Shown here: positions 42,296 through 50,182 of the stretch, piece by piece
Numbering within the stretch: the stretch's first letter is position 1
How the letters are laid out: each line of letters opens with the position of its first letter
Origin: Qipengyuania xiamenensis
GTDB taxonomy: Bacteria; Pseudomonadota; Alphaproteobacteria; Sphingomonadales; Sphingomonadaceae
DNA length: 64,000 bases
Direction of reading: 5' to 3'
Assembly (NCBI RefSeq): GCF_019711495.1
Contig: NZ_JAIGNM010000002.1
Location: forward strand, 62,001-126,000
Notes under the pieces: model-generated
Database searches by the model: none
Told to the model about the DNA's origin: nothing
The model's input: only the letters and a program-made list of their open reading frames with translations
Translations under genes and position numbers: made by a program

Positions 42296-42529
42296 ATGGC
42301 CGAAACGCCCGACAAGACACCCAAGGCAGCCAAGGCGAACAAGACGTCGCCCGCCGAATTCGTCCGTCAGGTCCAGACCGAAGGACGCAAGGTCGTCTGG
42401 CCGACCCGCCAGGAAACGATCCGCATCTCGATCTTCGTCTTCATCATGATGACGATTCTCTCGCTCTTCTTCCTCGGCGTCGATTCGCTTTTCAGCGCCG
42501 TGGTCGGCTGGCTGATGACGCTGGCCTGA
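42296..42529 (+). CDS. secE: Preprotein translocase subunit SecE
   Basis: 77 aa, the single-helix gamma subunit of SecYEG. After a Lys-rich tail comes the conserved EFVRQVQTEGRKVVWPTRQE amphipathic helix (residues 21-40), then one membrane helix (about 42-75). The length fits short bacterial SecE. It is followed after 24 bp by nusG, the usual pair. Confidence 0.96.
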   Translation: MAETPDKTPKAAKANKTSPAEFVRQVQTEGRKVVWPTRQETIRISIFVFIMMTILSLFFLGVDSLFSAVVGWLMTLA

Positions 42530-42553
42530 TTTTCCAGGGGTAACGAGAACATT

Positions 42554-43090
42554 ATGGCACGCTGGTACATCATCCACGCCTATTCGGGCTTCGAAAACAA
42601 GGTCCGCGATTCGATCATCGCCGAGGCCGAGCGTCTGGGCCTGTCCGAAGGCGTCGAAGAAGTTCAGGTCCCGACCGAGACCGTGACCGAGGTCAAGCGC
42701 GGCAAGAAGGTCCAGGTCGAACGCAAGTTCATGCCCGGCTACGTCCTCGCCAAGCTCAACATGACCGACGACGTTTACCACCTCGTGAAGAACACGCCCA
42801 AGGTCACCGGCTTCCTCGGCAACAACAACAAGCCGCAGGCGATCTCCGAAAAGGAAGCCGCACGCTATTTCGGCGGTGTGGAAGAAGCCAAGTCGGCCCC
42901 GAAGAAGCAGGTTTCGGTCGATTACGAAATCGGCGACCAGGTCAAGGTGCTCGACGGCCCCTTCGCCAGCTTCAACGGCCTCGTCGAGGAACTCGATTTC
43001 GACAAGCAGAAGGTCAAGGTCTCGGTCTCGATCTTCGGCCGCGCAACGCCGGTCGAACTGGAATTCGAACAGGTCGAACTGGTCAAGTAA
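42554..43090 (+). CDS. nusG: Transcription termination/antitermination factor NusG
   Basis: 178 aa. NGN domain at the N-terminus (RWYIIHAYSGFENKVRDSI; KKVQVERKFMPGYVLAKLNM near residue 55; TPKVTGFLGNNNKPQ near residue 80), then a KOW domain (IGDQVKVLDGPFASFNGLVE near residue 125). It binds RNA polymerase and couples with Rho or the ribosome. AGGGGTAACGAGAAC precedes the ATG. A strong terminator follows, so rplK is not in this transcript. Confidence 0.97.
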   Translation: MARWYIIHAYSGFENKVRDSIIAEAERLGLSEGVEEVQVPTETVTEVKRGKKVQVERKFMPGYVLAKLNMTDDVYHLVKNTPKVTGFLGNNNKPQAISEKEAARYFGGVEEAKSAPKKQVSVDYEIGDQVKVLDGPFASFNGLVEELDFDKQKVKVSVSIFGRATPVELEFEQVELVK

Positions 43091-43111
43091 GACCGGATTT
43101 CCGGACCCACG

Positions 43112-43153
43112 AAAAAGGGGCGCCCCGCAATCCGCGAGGCGCCCCTTTTCTTT
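43112..43153 (+). terminator. Intrinsic terminator of secE-nusG
   Basis: A 12-bp stem AAAAGGGGCGCC/GGCGCCCCTTTT with a 13-nt loop, followed by CTTTG. The A-run on the 5' side makes it work on the opposite strand too, where the CPBP gene ends. Confidence 0.9.
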
Positions 43154-43182
43154 GTGGCGTGTCTATTTGACCGGGGCTTCGC

Positions 43183-43941
43183 CTATGCAGCGATCAGGCC
43201 CAGCTTCTCGGAATAGGCGAGGCTGAGCATCAGCACGTCGACCGCCATATGCGCCAACACGCAGGCCCAAAGATTGCCGCCGAAGCGCATCCGCAGCCAG
43301 CCGAAGCCGATACCCACGACGCCGGTGATGATCACGCCGCCAAAGCCCTGGTATAAATGCGGAAGGCCGAACAGCGCGCCCTGTATCAGGATGACCGGCC
43401 ACATCTGCCCGGCCAGCCCCGGCAGGCGGAACAGTCGGTCCATCAGGAAGCCGCGCCACAGCAGTTCCTCGCCGAGACCGGCTGCGAAAAGCGCCACCAG
43501 GACGATCCACAGCAGGAATGCGAAGTGACTCTCGGTCGCCCAGCCGATCACCTGTTCGACGTCGGGCAGGCCGAAACCTGCTGCCTCGACCAGCATTGCG
43601 CCGACGGTAAACCAGACGACGATCGAAATCGTCGCGATAACCGCCCAGAGAAGGGTCTTGGGCCAGCTTTGCGGTGTGCGCAGGTTCCACGCCTCGCCCA
43701 GCGCCCCGTCGGCCCGCAGCCATAGCCACGAAACGAACAAGGCGCCTGCCATGCTTGTCGCGACCGACACAGCCGCGCCGGTCGAGGATTCGCCCCAGAT
43801 GGCGATGGCGGGGATGCCCGACATGAAATAGGCGATTACGACAGTGAAGAACTGCAGCGCGAAGCGTCCCCAGCCGAGCTGGCTTGCACCGCCGCTGGAC
43901 GGGACCTGTTCTTCGGTATTCTTCAGATCGCTGGACGTCAT
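43183..43941 (-). CDS. CPBP family intramembrane metalloprotease
   Basis: 252 aa, about seven helices. The CPBP (Rce1/Abi) motifs are present: GLGEELLWRGFLMDR near residue 155 (EExxxR), FGLPHLYQGF near residue 190 (His of motif 2) and CVLAHMAVDVLM near residue 227 (His/Asp-type motif 3). Likely an inner-membrane glutamate protease; in bacteria, substrates are mostly unknown. The ATG at 43941 gives a plain polar N-terminus (TSSDLKNTEEQ). It shares its strand with pspA upstream (80 bp gap). Confidence 0.88.
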   Translation of the reverse strand: MTSSDLKNTEEQVPSSGGASQLGWGRFALQFFTVVIAYFMSGIPAIAIWGESSTGAAVSVATSMAGALFVSWLWLRADGALGEAWNLRTPQSWPKTLLWAVIATISIVVWFTVGAMLVEAAGFGLPDVEQVIGWATESHFAFLLWIVLVALFAAGLGEELLWRGFLMDRLFRLPGLAGQMWPVILIQGALFGLPHLYQGFGGVIITGVVGIGFGWLRMRFGGNLWACVLAHMAVDVLMLSLAYSEKLGLIAA

Positions 43942-44021
43942 GAACCTGCCCCCAATATGCGCTCGCAAATGAAAAGGGCGGCGCCTCCCCGGCACCGCCC
44001 TATCAACTCATGGCTTCGCGA

Positions 44022-44723
44022 TCACGATGCCTTGGCGCGTTTTCCGCCCTTCTTTGCGGGCGCCTTTTTGGCCTTGGCCGAGCCACCCGAGCGCATCGCG
44101 GCGAGTTCTTCCTCTACCGTACGCTCCCGGCGCATCTCTTCGATCTCGCGCTCGACGCTCGCATTGCCGCGGCACGCGGCGCTGTCTTCGGTCGCGAATG
44201 CGGTGCGCTTTTCGAGGTTCTCGATGTGGTCCATGCGGCGCTCGGTGCGGCTTGCATAGCCGCCGCCCGATGCGCGGCCGCTGGCATTGCCGTCGGAGGC
44301 GCGCTGGTCGGAAAGGCGCTGCTTTACCTCTTCACGCTTGGTTTCCAGTTCGCGTTCGGCCGCTTCCATTTCGGCCATGTCAGCGCCGAGCTTGTCGATG
44401 TCCTGCTTGAGGCGGTCGATACCGCCGCGGCAATCTTCGCGGGCGATCAGCGCCTGGCGGGCGAGGTCTTCGCGGCCATTGTCCATCGCGATCTTGGCCT
44501 TGTCGCCCCAGTCGGCTTCGCGCAGTTCGGCCTGCGTCAGCTCCGCTTCGAGGCGGTCCTTCTGGCGGCGAGCCTTGGACATTTCGCCCGAAAGCCCGAT
44601 TAGCGCCTCCTCGATTTCAGCCTGGAGCCGGGCCAGCATCTTGGCCGGGTTCGACGCGCCGTCGAGCGCGCTCGTCACATTGCTGGAAATCAGTTCTTTC
44701 ACCTGGATGGCGATGCGAAACAT
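44022..44723 (-). CDS. pspA: PspA/IM30 family protein with basic C-terminal tail
   Basis: 233 aa, almost entirely coiled coil: N-terminal ELISSNVTSALDGASNPAKM, then long helices (ARLQAEIEEALIGLSGEMSK; RRQKDRLEAELTQAELREA). PspA binds stressed inner membranes and stabilises proton motive force. Unusual is the tail after residue ~213, rich in Lys/Ala/Pro (SAKAKKAPAKKGGKRAKAS), unlike normal PspA and resembling histone-H1-type tails. The ribosome binding site AGGGGGA precedes the ATG. No pspB/C/F genes adjoin, and no sigma-54 promoter is evident by eye. Confidence 0.87.
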   Translation of the reverse strand: MFRIAIQVKELISSNVTSALDGASNPAKMLARLQAEIEEALIGLSGEMSKARRQKDRLEAELTQAELREADWGDKAKIAMDNGREDLARQALIAREDCRGGIDRLKQDIDKLGADMAEMEAAERELETKREEVKQRLSDQRASDGNASGRASGGGYASRTERRMDHIENLEKRTAFATEDSAACRGNASVEREIEEMRRERTVEEELAAMRSGGSAKAKKAPAKKGGKRAKAS

Positions 44724-45172
44724 CTTTGCGTCCCCCTGTTGCAGTCAAATACTTGCCTAACGACAATGTATTAAGGCTTTGAGACCGGAAAGATAGCGCA
44801 GTTTTAACCATCGAATGCGGTATAGCCCGAATTTCCTACTCTCGATGACTTTCGTAACGCCCGCGAATGACTTTCGCTGCGCGCATCGTTGTTCCTTGCC
44901 CAAGACCCTATCGAGGCCTTCGTCCGAGCGGTTTTCGCTTCAGGACCGTGTTCCAAGTGTTCCTTCCTTAAGGAACCGCCAGTGGGAACTTCCAGCCCGC
45001 GTCCAGCAGGGTGCTCCAACGCTTGCATTTGCGGGCAGAATCGCTATGTGCGCGCCTTCCCAAGCGACAGTTCGGGATTCCACGCGGGAGGCTTGCACTA
45101 TGCAAACCGCTCGACCGCTCAACATGAGGCTGCATCGAAAGAGACAGCCGACAGTGTGAAAGGAGGCCAGTG
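44724..45172. other. Divergent promoter/leader region between pspA and rplK
   Basis: 449 bp without a supported gene. It contains a 10-bp direct repeat ATGACTTTCG at 44845-44854 and 44867-44876 (22 bp apart, two helix turns), a 40-bp imperfect inverted repeat centred on TTCCTTAAGGAA (44950-44989), a candidate rplK promoter (45023-45050), and a ~120-nt rplK leader. An open frame across 44815-45159 is judged spurious. Confidence 0.5.
45023..45050 (+). promoter_or_regulatory. Predicted promoter of rplK-rplA
   Basis: TTGCAT (45023-45028) and TATGTG (45045-45050), 16 bp apart, about 120 bp before the rplK ATG. It leaves a leader long enough for L1-type autoregulation; the pattern is suggestive, not proven. 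Confidence 0.4.
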
Positions 45173-45604
45173 ATGGCCAAGAAGATCGAAGGCTATATCA
45201 AGCTGCAGGTGCCCGCGGGCACTGCAAACCCCTCGCCCCCCATCGGCCCGGCTCTGGGTCAGCGCGGCGTGAACATCATGGAATTCTGCAAGGCGTTCAA
45301 CGCTGCCACGCAGGACCTCGAAAAGAACGCTCCGATCCCGACCACCATCACGGTGTACGCGGACCGTTCGTTCAGCTTCACCACCAAGACCCCGCCTGCT
45401 TCGTTCTACCTGAAGAAGGCCGCCAAGCTTAAGTCGGGCTCGAAGGAGCCGGGCAAGGTTTCGGCCGGCACCATCAAGAAGAGCGCCGTCAAGGAAATCG
45501 CGGAAGCCAAGATGGCTGACCTCAACGCGAACGATATCGACCAGGCAATGAAGATCATCGAAGGCTCCGCGCGCTCGATGGGCCTCGAAGTGGTGGAGGG
45601 CTAA
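45173..45604 (+). CDS. rplK: 50S ribosomal protein L11
   Basis: 143 aa. Starts with [20 protein letters not shown] and [19 protein letters not shown], the proline-rich switch region of L11, then [20 protein letters not shown] and the C-terminal rRNA-binding domain ([24 protein letters not shown], [11 protein letters not shown]). The real start is the ATG at 45173, 6 nt after AAAGGAGG; the GTG just before it is too close. Binds 23S rRNA at the GTPase centre. Confidence 0.97.
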   Translation: MAKKIEGYIKLQVPAGTANPSPPIGPALGQRGVNIMEFCKAFNAATQDLEKNAPIPTTITVYADRSFSFTTKTPPASFYLKKAAKLKSGSKEPGKVSAGTIKKSAVKEIAEAKMADLNANDIDQAMKIIEGSARSMGLEVVEG

Positions 45605-45608
45605 GAAC

Positions 45609-46301
45609 ATGGCCAAGCAGACCAAGAAGCAGCAGGTTGTCGCCAAGCTCGACAGCGAGAAGCTCTACACCGTGGACGAAGCTCTCGCCACGCTGCGCGA
45701 GCACAAGGGCAAGTTCGACGAGACCGTCGAAGTCGCCATGAACCTCGGCGTCGATCCGCGCCACGCGGACCAGATGGTCCGCGGCATGGTTTCGCTTCCG
45801 GGCGGCACCGGCAAGGACGTCCGTGTTGCCGTCTTCGCTCGCGGCGACAACGCTGAAAAAGCCACTGCAGCTGGTGCCGACAAGGTCGGTGCCGAAGATC
45901 TCATGGAAGACATGCAGAACGGCAACCTCAACTACGACCGCGTGATCGCGACCCCGGACATGATGGGTGTCGTCGGCCGTCTCGGTAAGGTTCTCGGCCC
46001 CAAGGGCTTGATGCCGAACCCGAAGCTCGGCACCGTCACGCCGAACGTGGAACAGGCCGTGAAGGACGCCAAGGGCGGTCAGGTCGAATTCCGCGTTGAG
46101 AAGCAGGGCATCATCCACAGCGGCATCGGCAAGCTGTCCTTCAAGGATGCTGACCTCAAGGCGAACTTCGACGCGCTCACCAGCGCGATCGTCAAGGCGA
46201 AGCCTTCGGGCGCCAAGGGCAAGTACGTCCGCAAGGTCACGCTGACCTCGACGATGGGCCCGGGCCTCAAGGTCGATCTCGGCGAAGTCGAAGGCGCGTA
46301 A
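45609..46301 (+). CDS. rplA: 50S ribosomal protein L1
   Basis: 230 aa. Typical L1 segments: [20 protein letters not shown] near residue 19, [20 protein letters not shown] near residue 43, [20 protein letters not shown] near residue 76, and [20 protein letters not shown] near residue 121. It binds the 23S L1 stalk and usually represses its own mRNA. It follows rplK by 4 bp. Unusually, rplJ/rplL do not follow; a convergent membrane-protein gene does. Confidence 0.97.
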   Translation: MAKQTKKQQVVAKLDSEKLYTVDEALATLREHKGKFDETVEVAMNLGVDPRHADQMVRGMVSLPGGTGKDVRVAVFARGDNAEKATAAGADKVGAEDLMEDMQNGNLNYDRVIATPDMMGVVGRLGKVLGPKGLMPNPKLGTVTPNVEQAVKDAKGGQVEFRVEKQGIIHSGIGKLSFKDADLKANFDALTSAIVKAKPSGAKGKYVRKVTLTSTMGPGLKVDLGEVEGA

Positions 46302-46311
46302 GCTTTTTTCG

Positions 46312-46362
46312 GCCTACCGCTTCGCTACTTGAGCGCACTTCTCGCTTAAGCAGCCGGTAGGC
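46312..46362. other. Two-tier stem-loop in the rplA 3' region
   Basis: Outer arms GCCTACCG/CGGTAGGC (46312-46319, 46355-46362) enclose an inner stem CTTGAGCG/CGCTTAAG (one G-U pair, 7-nt loop, 46328-46350). No T-run follows on either strand, so it is not the terminator, which lies just after. Confidence 0.45.
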
Positions 46363-46381
46363 GGTAACGCAGACAAGAAAC

Positions 46382-46409
46382 GGGCCGGGGGGAAACCTCC
46401 GGCCCTTTC
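46382..46409. terminator. Bidirectional terminator between rplA and the DUF2339 gene
   Basis: Stem GGGCCGG/CCGGCCC extended by a G-U and two G-C pairs around a GAAA tetraloop, followed by TTTCTC on the plus strand. The DUF2339 stop codon adjoins on the other strand, where GTTTCTTG follows. Confidence 0.8.
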
Positions 46410-49349
46410 TCATTGTGCAGCAGGCGTGGCCTTCAACTGCCGCGAGTAGAACCAGCCGATCCCGATCAGGCTGGCGCCCAGTGCCACGAAACTGGCGATG
46501 CGGATCAGTCCTTCCAGGCCGGCCGTATCGAAGGCGAATACCTTGATCACGGTCGCGGTCATCAGCACCAGCGAACCGACCCGCCATGTCCTCTCTTCGC
46601 GCCGGCTGCCGATCAGCAGGAAGACGATCGCCATCACGATCCCCACGAGCGAGCGCAGCAGGTCCTCTGCCTGCGTCATCGGTTCGGGTGGCAGGATCGA
46701 GCCGGCAAAGACCTGACGCAGCAGGGTAATCGCCGTCAGCAGCGCGACCAGCATGATCGCCCCGTCGAATGCCACGCGGAAGCGAGGCATCCAGATGCGG
46801 AGCGAGACCAGCACGCCGATCCCGACGGCTCCCGACAGCAGGGCCAGATTGGCCAGCGGCGCAGGACCGACGGCCTGTGCATCATACAGCGGGTTGTGCA
46901 GCAACAGCCCGAACCAGGCGAAGTGGGCGAGTGCTAGGCTGGCTAGCATCGAAGCTGTCCGGATGTTCGCTCCGATCCCGACAACGCCTCTCGCCGCGAA
47001 CCAAGCCGCGCCGAGCAACAGTGCCTGCCAAGCAGTCCGCTCGGCGAGGCCGACATCGCGGAAGTCGGTCATGCTGTCGATCGCGAAGACCTGCTTGAAG
47101 AATACGTGCAGCGTCACGACCGCGACAGGAACAGCCGCAGGCCAGAGGGCCACGGCGCGGTCGCCCGCGAGGCGTACCACGAGGGGGATCGCGCCCATTG
47201 CGATTGCGAGGGGCAGGAGGAAGCCGGCAGTTTCGCGGACGCTCGGCAAGTCGGCGAGCATCATCGGTTTGCCGGCAAGGGCTTCCAGCCCGTTCTCCAG
47301 CCAGAAGAACAGCGGATCGAGCGCCCAGAGCGCGATGCAGATCGACAGCGCAACCATCGCCATTTCGCGCGCCGGCAGGCGCCAGCGCATGGCGAGGATC
47401 GCGGCCAGCGCCAGCCAGACGAGGGCTATCGGCGGGATAAGCTGGGCGAAGGTCGCAAAGCCAAGCAGCGCGGAGATAAACTCGGCCGCGTGGCGACGCT
47501 TTTCGGCCGGGTCGACGATCGCCAGAGCGGCGAAGACCGCTGCCGCAGAGAACCAGCGTAGTGCCGCGCTGAAATCCGGGACGCCGCTACCAATGAAAAG
47601 GCGTTCGACTTCGCGGAAGCCCCCATCGCTCGGCACGAGGCTGATGGCCGTCGCAACAGCAAAGAGGATCGCGAGCGCGCCATAGACATGGCTCGCGTCG
47701 AGGCGAGTTCGCATGGTTGCGATAAGGCCGAGCGTGATTGCCGCAGCGGCAAGCGGCGTCATCCAGTCGGGGAAGATGCATAGCGCGGCAAGGAAGGTGA
47801 GGATTGCCCCCGATGCGAGCGCCGCGACGGTCTCGAACGGGCGCGTCTCGCTCCAAAGCAGCCTTGCGGCGTAAAGCGGGAAAGCGGCGAGCGCGATGAG
47901 GCCCAGTGCCTCGGGCCACTGAAGAGTGTCGGTCGCGAGACTGTCGAACTGGGTCAGCACGACCACGCCGACTGCCAGTGGAATGCCCGCCGCCATGGCC
48001 GGTTCGACGAGGCTGTCGCGGTCGTGATGCAGGTGGAAGAGCGGGACGCCTGCAAACAGCAGCACGATGGCAGCTGCGACAAGCGAGAACTCGAAGGTGC
48101 CGAACTCAGGCCACAGCACGAGCAGGATCACCGCGATGATCCCCGCCATGACATTGCCGACCCGCATCTCGGGCCGCTCCCACGCAAAGAAGGCAAGTGC
48201 GGCACCGAGCAGGAGATAGAGCCCCCATGCCAGCAGCCCGAAGCCCGCCGATTCCACGAGAATTGCGAGCTGGATACTCGCCACTCCCGCCGAGATCAGC
48301 CGCGCCGGGTTCTCGTGAACCTTTGACACCAGCATGGTCGGCAGGATCGCGCCAAGTACGATTCCATAGACGCCGACGGCCGCGACATCCGCAGAGTTCA
48401 TCCCGCCATCCATCAGGAGGAGGAAGCCCCAGCCAAGGCCTGCGACGAGGGCGGCAAGGCCCAGCCAAGGGCGGCCCTGCCGGTTGCCGGTGTAGGTCAG
48501 CCCGCTCGTGACAAGCGCAAGATAGAGCGAGAGCAGCGGGAGGTTTGCCTCGTCCCCACCGACCAGCAGCGGGGCCATGAAGCCTCCGATCAGGCCGAGA
48601 ATTGCGCTGGGCAAGCCGAAGCGGAAGGACACGAAGATCGCCAGTGCGGTGACCGTGGCAAGGCCGAGAAAGGCAAAGGTCTGCCCGATCAGCCCGTATT
48701 GCGTTCCGGCGAGGTAGAAACCTGCGTAGAGCGTGGAGAGACCGGCACCCGACAATGCCTGTCGCACACGGTCGTCGCCCACGCGCTCCCGGAAGCGATA
48801 GGCCGCCTCCGCGCCAGCGAGGAGGACGACGCCGAACAGGAAGGCGAGTGCTACCCGAACGGGCGGGGTAAGGAGCCCTTCCTCGATCGAGTAGCGCACG
48901 CCCAGTATTCCGGCGACTGCAAGCGTGATCCCGCCGACCCAGATCGGGAGGCGGCGGCCGAAGATCTCTTCGAAATCGAAACCGCGAGGCGCAAAGTCAG
49001 CGGGTTCGACGATCTTCTCGTCTTCTTGTTCGAATGCCGCCTCGCGGGTGACAGCTTCAAGCTCTTCCGGCTCGTCCGAGCGGGTCGAAAGCGTAACACT
49101 CGAGGCAGGCGGTTCGACTTCGACTGCGAATTCCGGCTCGTCTTCCGCTTCGTCAGCCATGCCCGGCTCTGCGACAGCGACCTGTGTATCGGCAGGCGGT
49201 TCTACACCGCGCAGCGCCAGATCCATAAGGCGGGCATCTGTATGCGACTGGCGCAGTTCGAGTTCTTCAAGGCGCAGCTCGGCCTTGTAGAGGCGCTGGA
49301 ACAGCGCAGCGCAGGCCGCCATGAGGCCGAGGACCAGGATCCAGAGCAT
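46410..49349 (-). CDS. DUF2339 family polytopic membrane protein
   Basis: 979 aa. N-terminal hydrophobic anchor (LWILVLGLMAACAALF) with a short coiled coil (KAELRLEELELRQS), an acidic cytoplasmic-type linker (residues ~50-120), then the DUF2339 core starting EEIFGRRLPIWVGGITLAVA near residue 127, with more than twenty hydrophobic segments to the end. Function of the family is unknown; the size and membrane content suggest an envelope or polymer role. It ends directly at the terminator shared with rplA and is last in a same-strand run with CinA and the monooxygenase. Confidence 0.88.
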   Translation of the reverse strand: MLWILVLGLMAACAALFQRLYKAELRLEELELRQSHTDARLMDLALRGVEPPADTQVAVAEPGMADEAEDEPEFAVEVEPPASSVTLSTRSDEPEELEAVTREAAFEQEDEKIVEPADFAPRGFDFEEIFGRRLPIWVGGITLAVAGILGVRYSIEEGLLTPPVRVALAFLFGVVLLAGAEAAYRFRERVGDDRVRQALSGAGLSTLYAGFYLAGTQYGLIGQTFAFLGLATVTALAIFVSFRFGLPSAILGLIGGFMAPLLVGGDEANLPLLSLYLALVTSGLTYTGNRQGRPWLGLAALVAGLGWGFLLLMDGGMNSADVAAVGVYGIVLGAILPTMLVSKVHENPARLISAGVASIQLAILVESAGFGLLAWGLYLLLGAALAFFAWERPEMRVGNVMAGIIAVILLVLWPEFGTFEFSLVAAAIVLLFAGVPLFHLHHDRDSLVEPAMAAGIPLAVGVVVLTQFDSLATDTLQWPEALGLIALAAFPLYAARLLWSETRPFETVAALASGAILTFLAALCIFPDWMTPLAAAAITLGLIATMRTRLDASHVYGALAILFAVATAISLVPSDGGFREVERLFIGSGVPDFSAALRWFSAAAVFAALAIVDPAEKRRHAAEFISALLGFATFAQLIPPIALVWLALAAILAMRWRLPAREMAMVALSICIALWALDPLFFWLENGLEALAGKPMMLADLPSVRETAGFLLPLAIAMGAIPLVVRLAGDRAVALWPAAVPVAVVTLHVFFKQVFAIDSMTDFRDVGLAERTAWQALLLGAAWFAARGVVGIGANIRTASMLASLALAHFAWFGLLLHNPLYDAQAVGPAPLANLALLSGAVGIGVLVSLRIWMPRFRVAFDGAIMLVALLTAITLLRQVFAGSILPPEPMTQAEDLLRSLVGIVMAIVFLLIGSRREERTWRVGSLVLMTATVIKVFAFDTAGLEGLIRIASFVALGASLIGIGWFYSRQLKATPAAQ

Positions 49350-49393
49350 TATGCGGAAAGGCTAGCGCGCTTCGCGTCCAGCGCAAGCCGCTC

Positions 49394-50149
49394 TCAGATT
49401 CCGCCGTGGGTAAAATCGAAGCCTGCTTCGGCAAGCCCTTCGCACAACGTCTTCAGGCACTTGTCGAGATCGGCCCGGTTGGTGGAGCGTACGACGAAGT
49501 TAGAGCCCACGCGCCCGTCTCGAAAGAAGGGATAGCTGCCGATCTGGCAGTTCTCGTAGGCGTTTTCGACGTCGCGAAGCAGGATGGAGACTTCGCTTTC
49601 TGGAATGAATCCGCCGACCGTCTCCGAAATGAGCGGAGCGCCGCCTTCGAGGCTGCCGGTGAGCGCATCGAGCATTCCCGCCGTGATGTGGGGTACGCCT
49701 GCCATCAGGTGGACATTGCCGATCCGGATGCCCGGCGCGCCGGACATGCGATTGGGGATCAGTTCCGCACCGTCGGGTACGCGCGCCATGCGCAGGCGCC
49801 CTTCGGTAAGGCCACCCTTGTCGGCATAATATTTCTCGAGGATCGCGCGCGCTTCGGGATGGATGATGACCGGCACGCCGAGCGCCTGCGACACGGCATC
49901 GACGGTGATGTCGTCATGCGTCGGGCCGATCCCGCCGGTGGTGAAGAGGTAGTCGTAGCCTTCGCGCAGCGCGTTCACGGCTTCGACGATCCGCTCGATC
50001 ACATCGGGTACGATGCGCACCTCGGACAGGCGAATGCCCTGGACCTGAAGCCAGCTGGCGACCTGCGCGATGTTCTTGTCGTGGGTGCGGCCCGAGAGGA
50101 TCTCGTCGCCGATGACGACGAGGCCCGCAGTATAGATGCGATCAGTCAT
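49394..50149 (-). CDS. CinA N-terminal (molybdopterin-binding fold) protein
   Basis: 251 aa. MoaB/Mog-fold domain with VVIGDEILSGRTHDKNIAQV near residue 12 and FTTGGIGPTHDDITVDAVSQ near residue 69, both hallmarks of the competence/damage-inducible CinA family. It stops at the length of the N-terminal half: the C-terminal nicotinamide-nucleotide amidase domain of full CinA (~410 aa) is absent, so an ADP-ribose pyrophosphatase-like role is the most one could suggest. It lies 33 bp after the monooxygenase gene. Confidence 0.88.
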   Translation of the reverse strand: MTDRIYTAGLVVIGDEILSGRTHDKNIAQVASWLQVQGIRLSEVRIVPDVIERIVEAVNALREGYDYLFTTGGIGPTHDDITVDAVSQALGVPVIIHPEARAILEKYYADKGGLTEGRLRMARVPDGAELIPNRMSGAPGIRIGNVHLMAGVPHITAGMLDALTGSLEGGAPLISETVGGFIPESEVSILLRDVENAYENCQIGSYPFFRDGRVGSNFVVRSTNRADLDKCLKTLCEGLAEAGFDFTHGGI

Positions 50150-50182
50150 GCCGGAACTCGTAATGCGGCTGGCGGCGGAAAG

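Noticed and set aside
44724..44830. Sigma-54 promoter for pspA
   Set aside because: No GG-N10-GC pair with the right context was found upstream of the pspA start.
44815..45159. 115-codon open frame upstream of rplK
   Set aside because: No ribosome binding site, no recognisable motif, overlaps the likely rplK promoter and leader.
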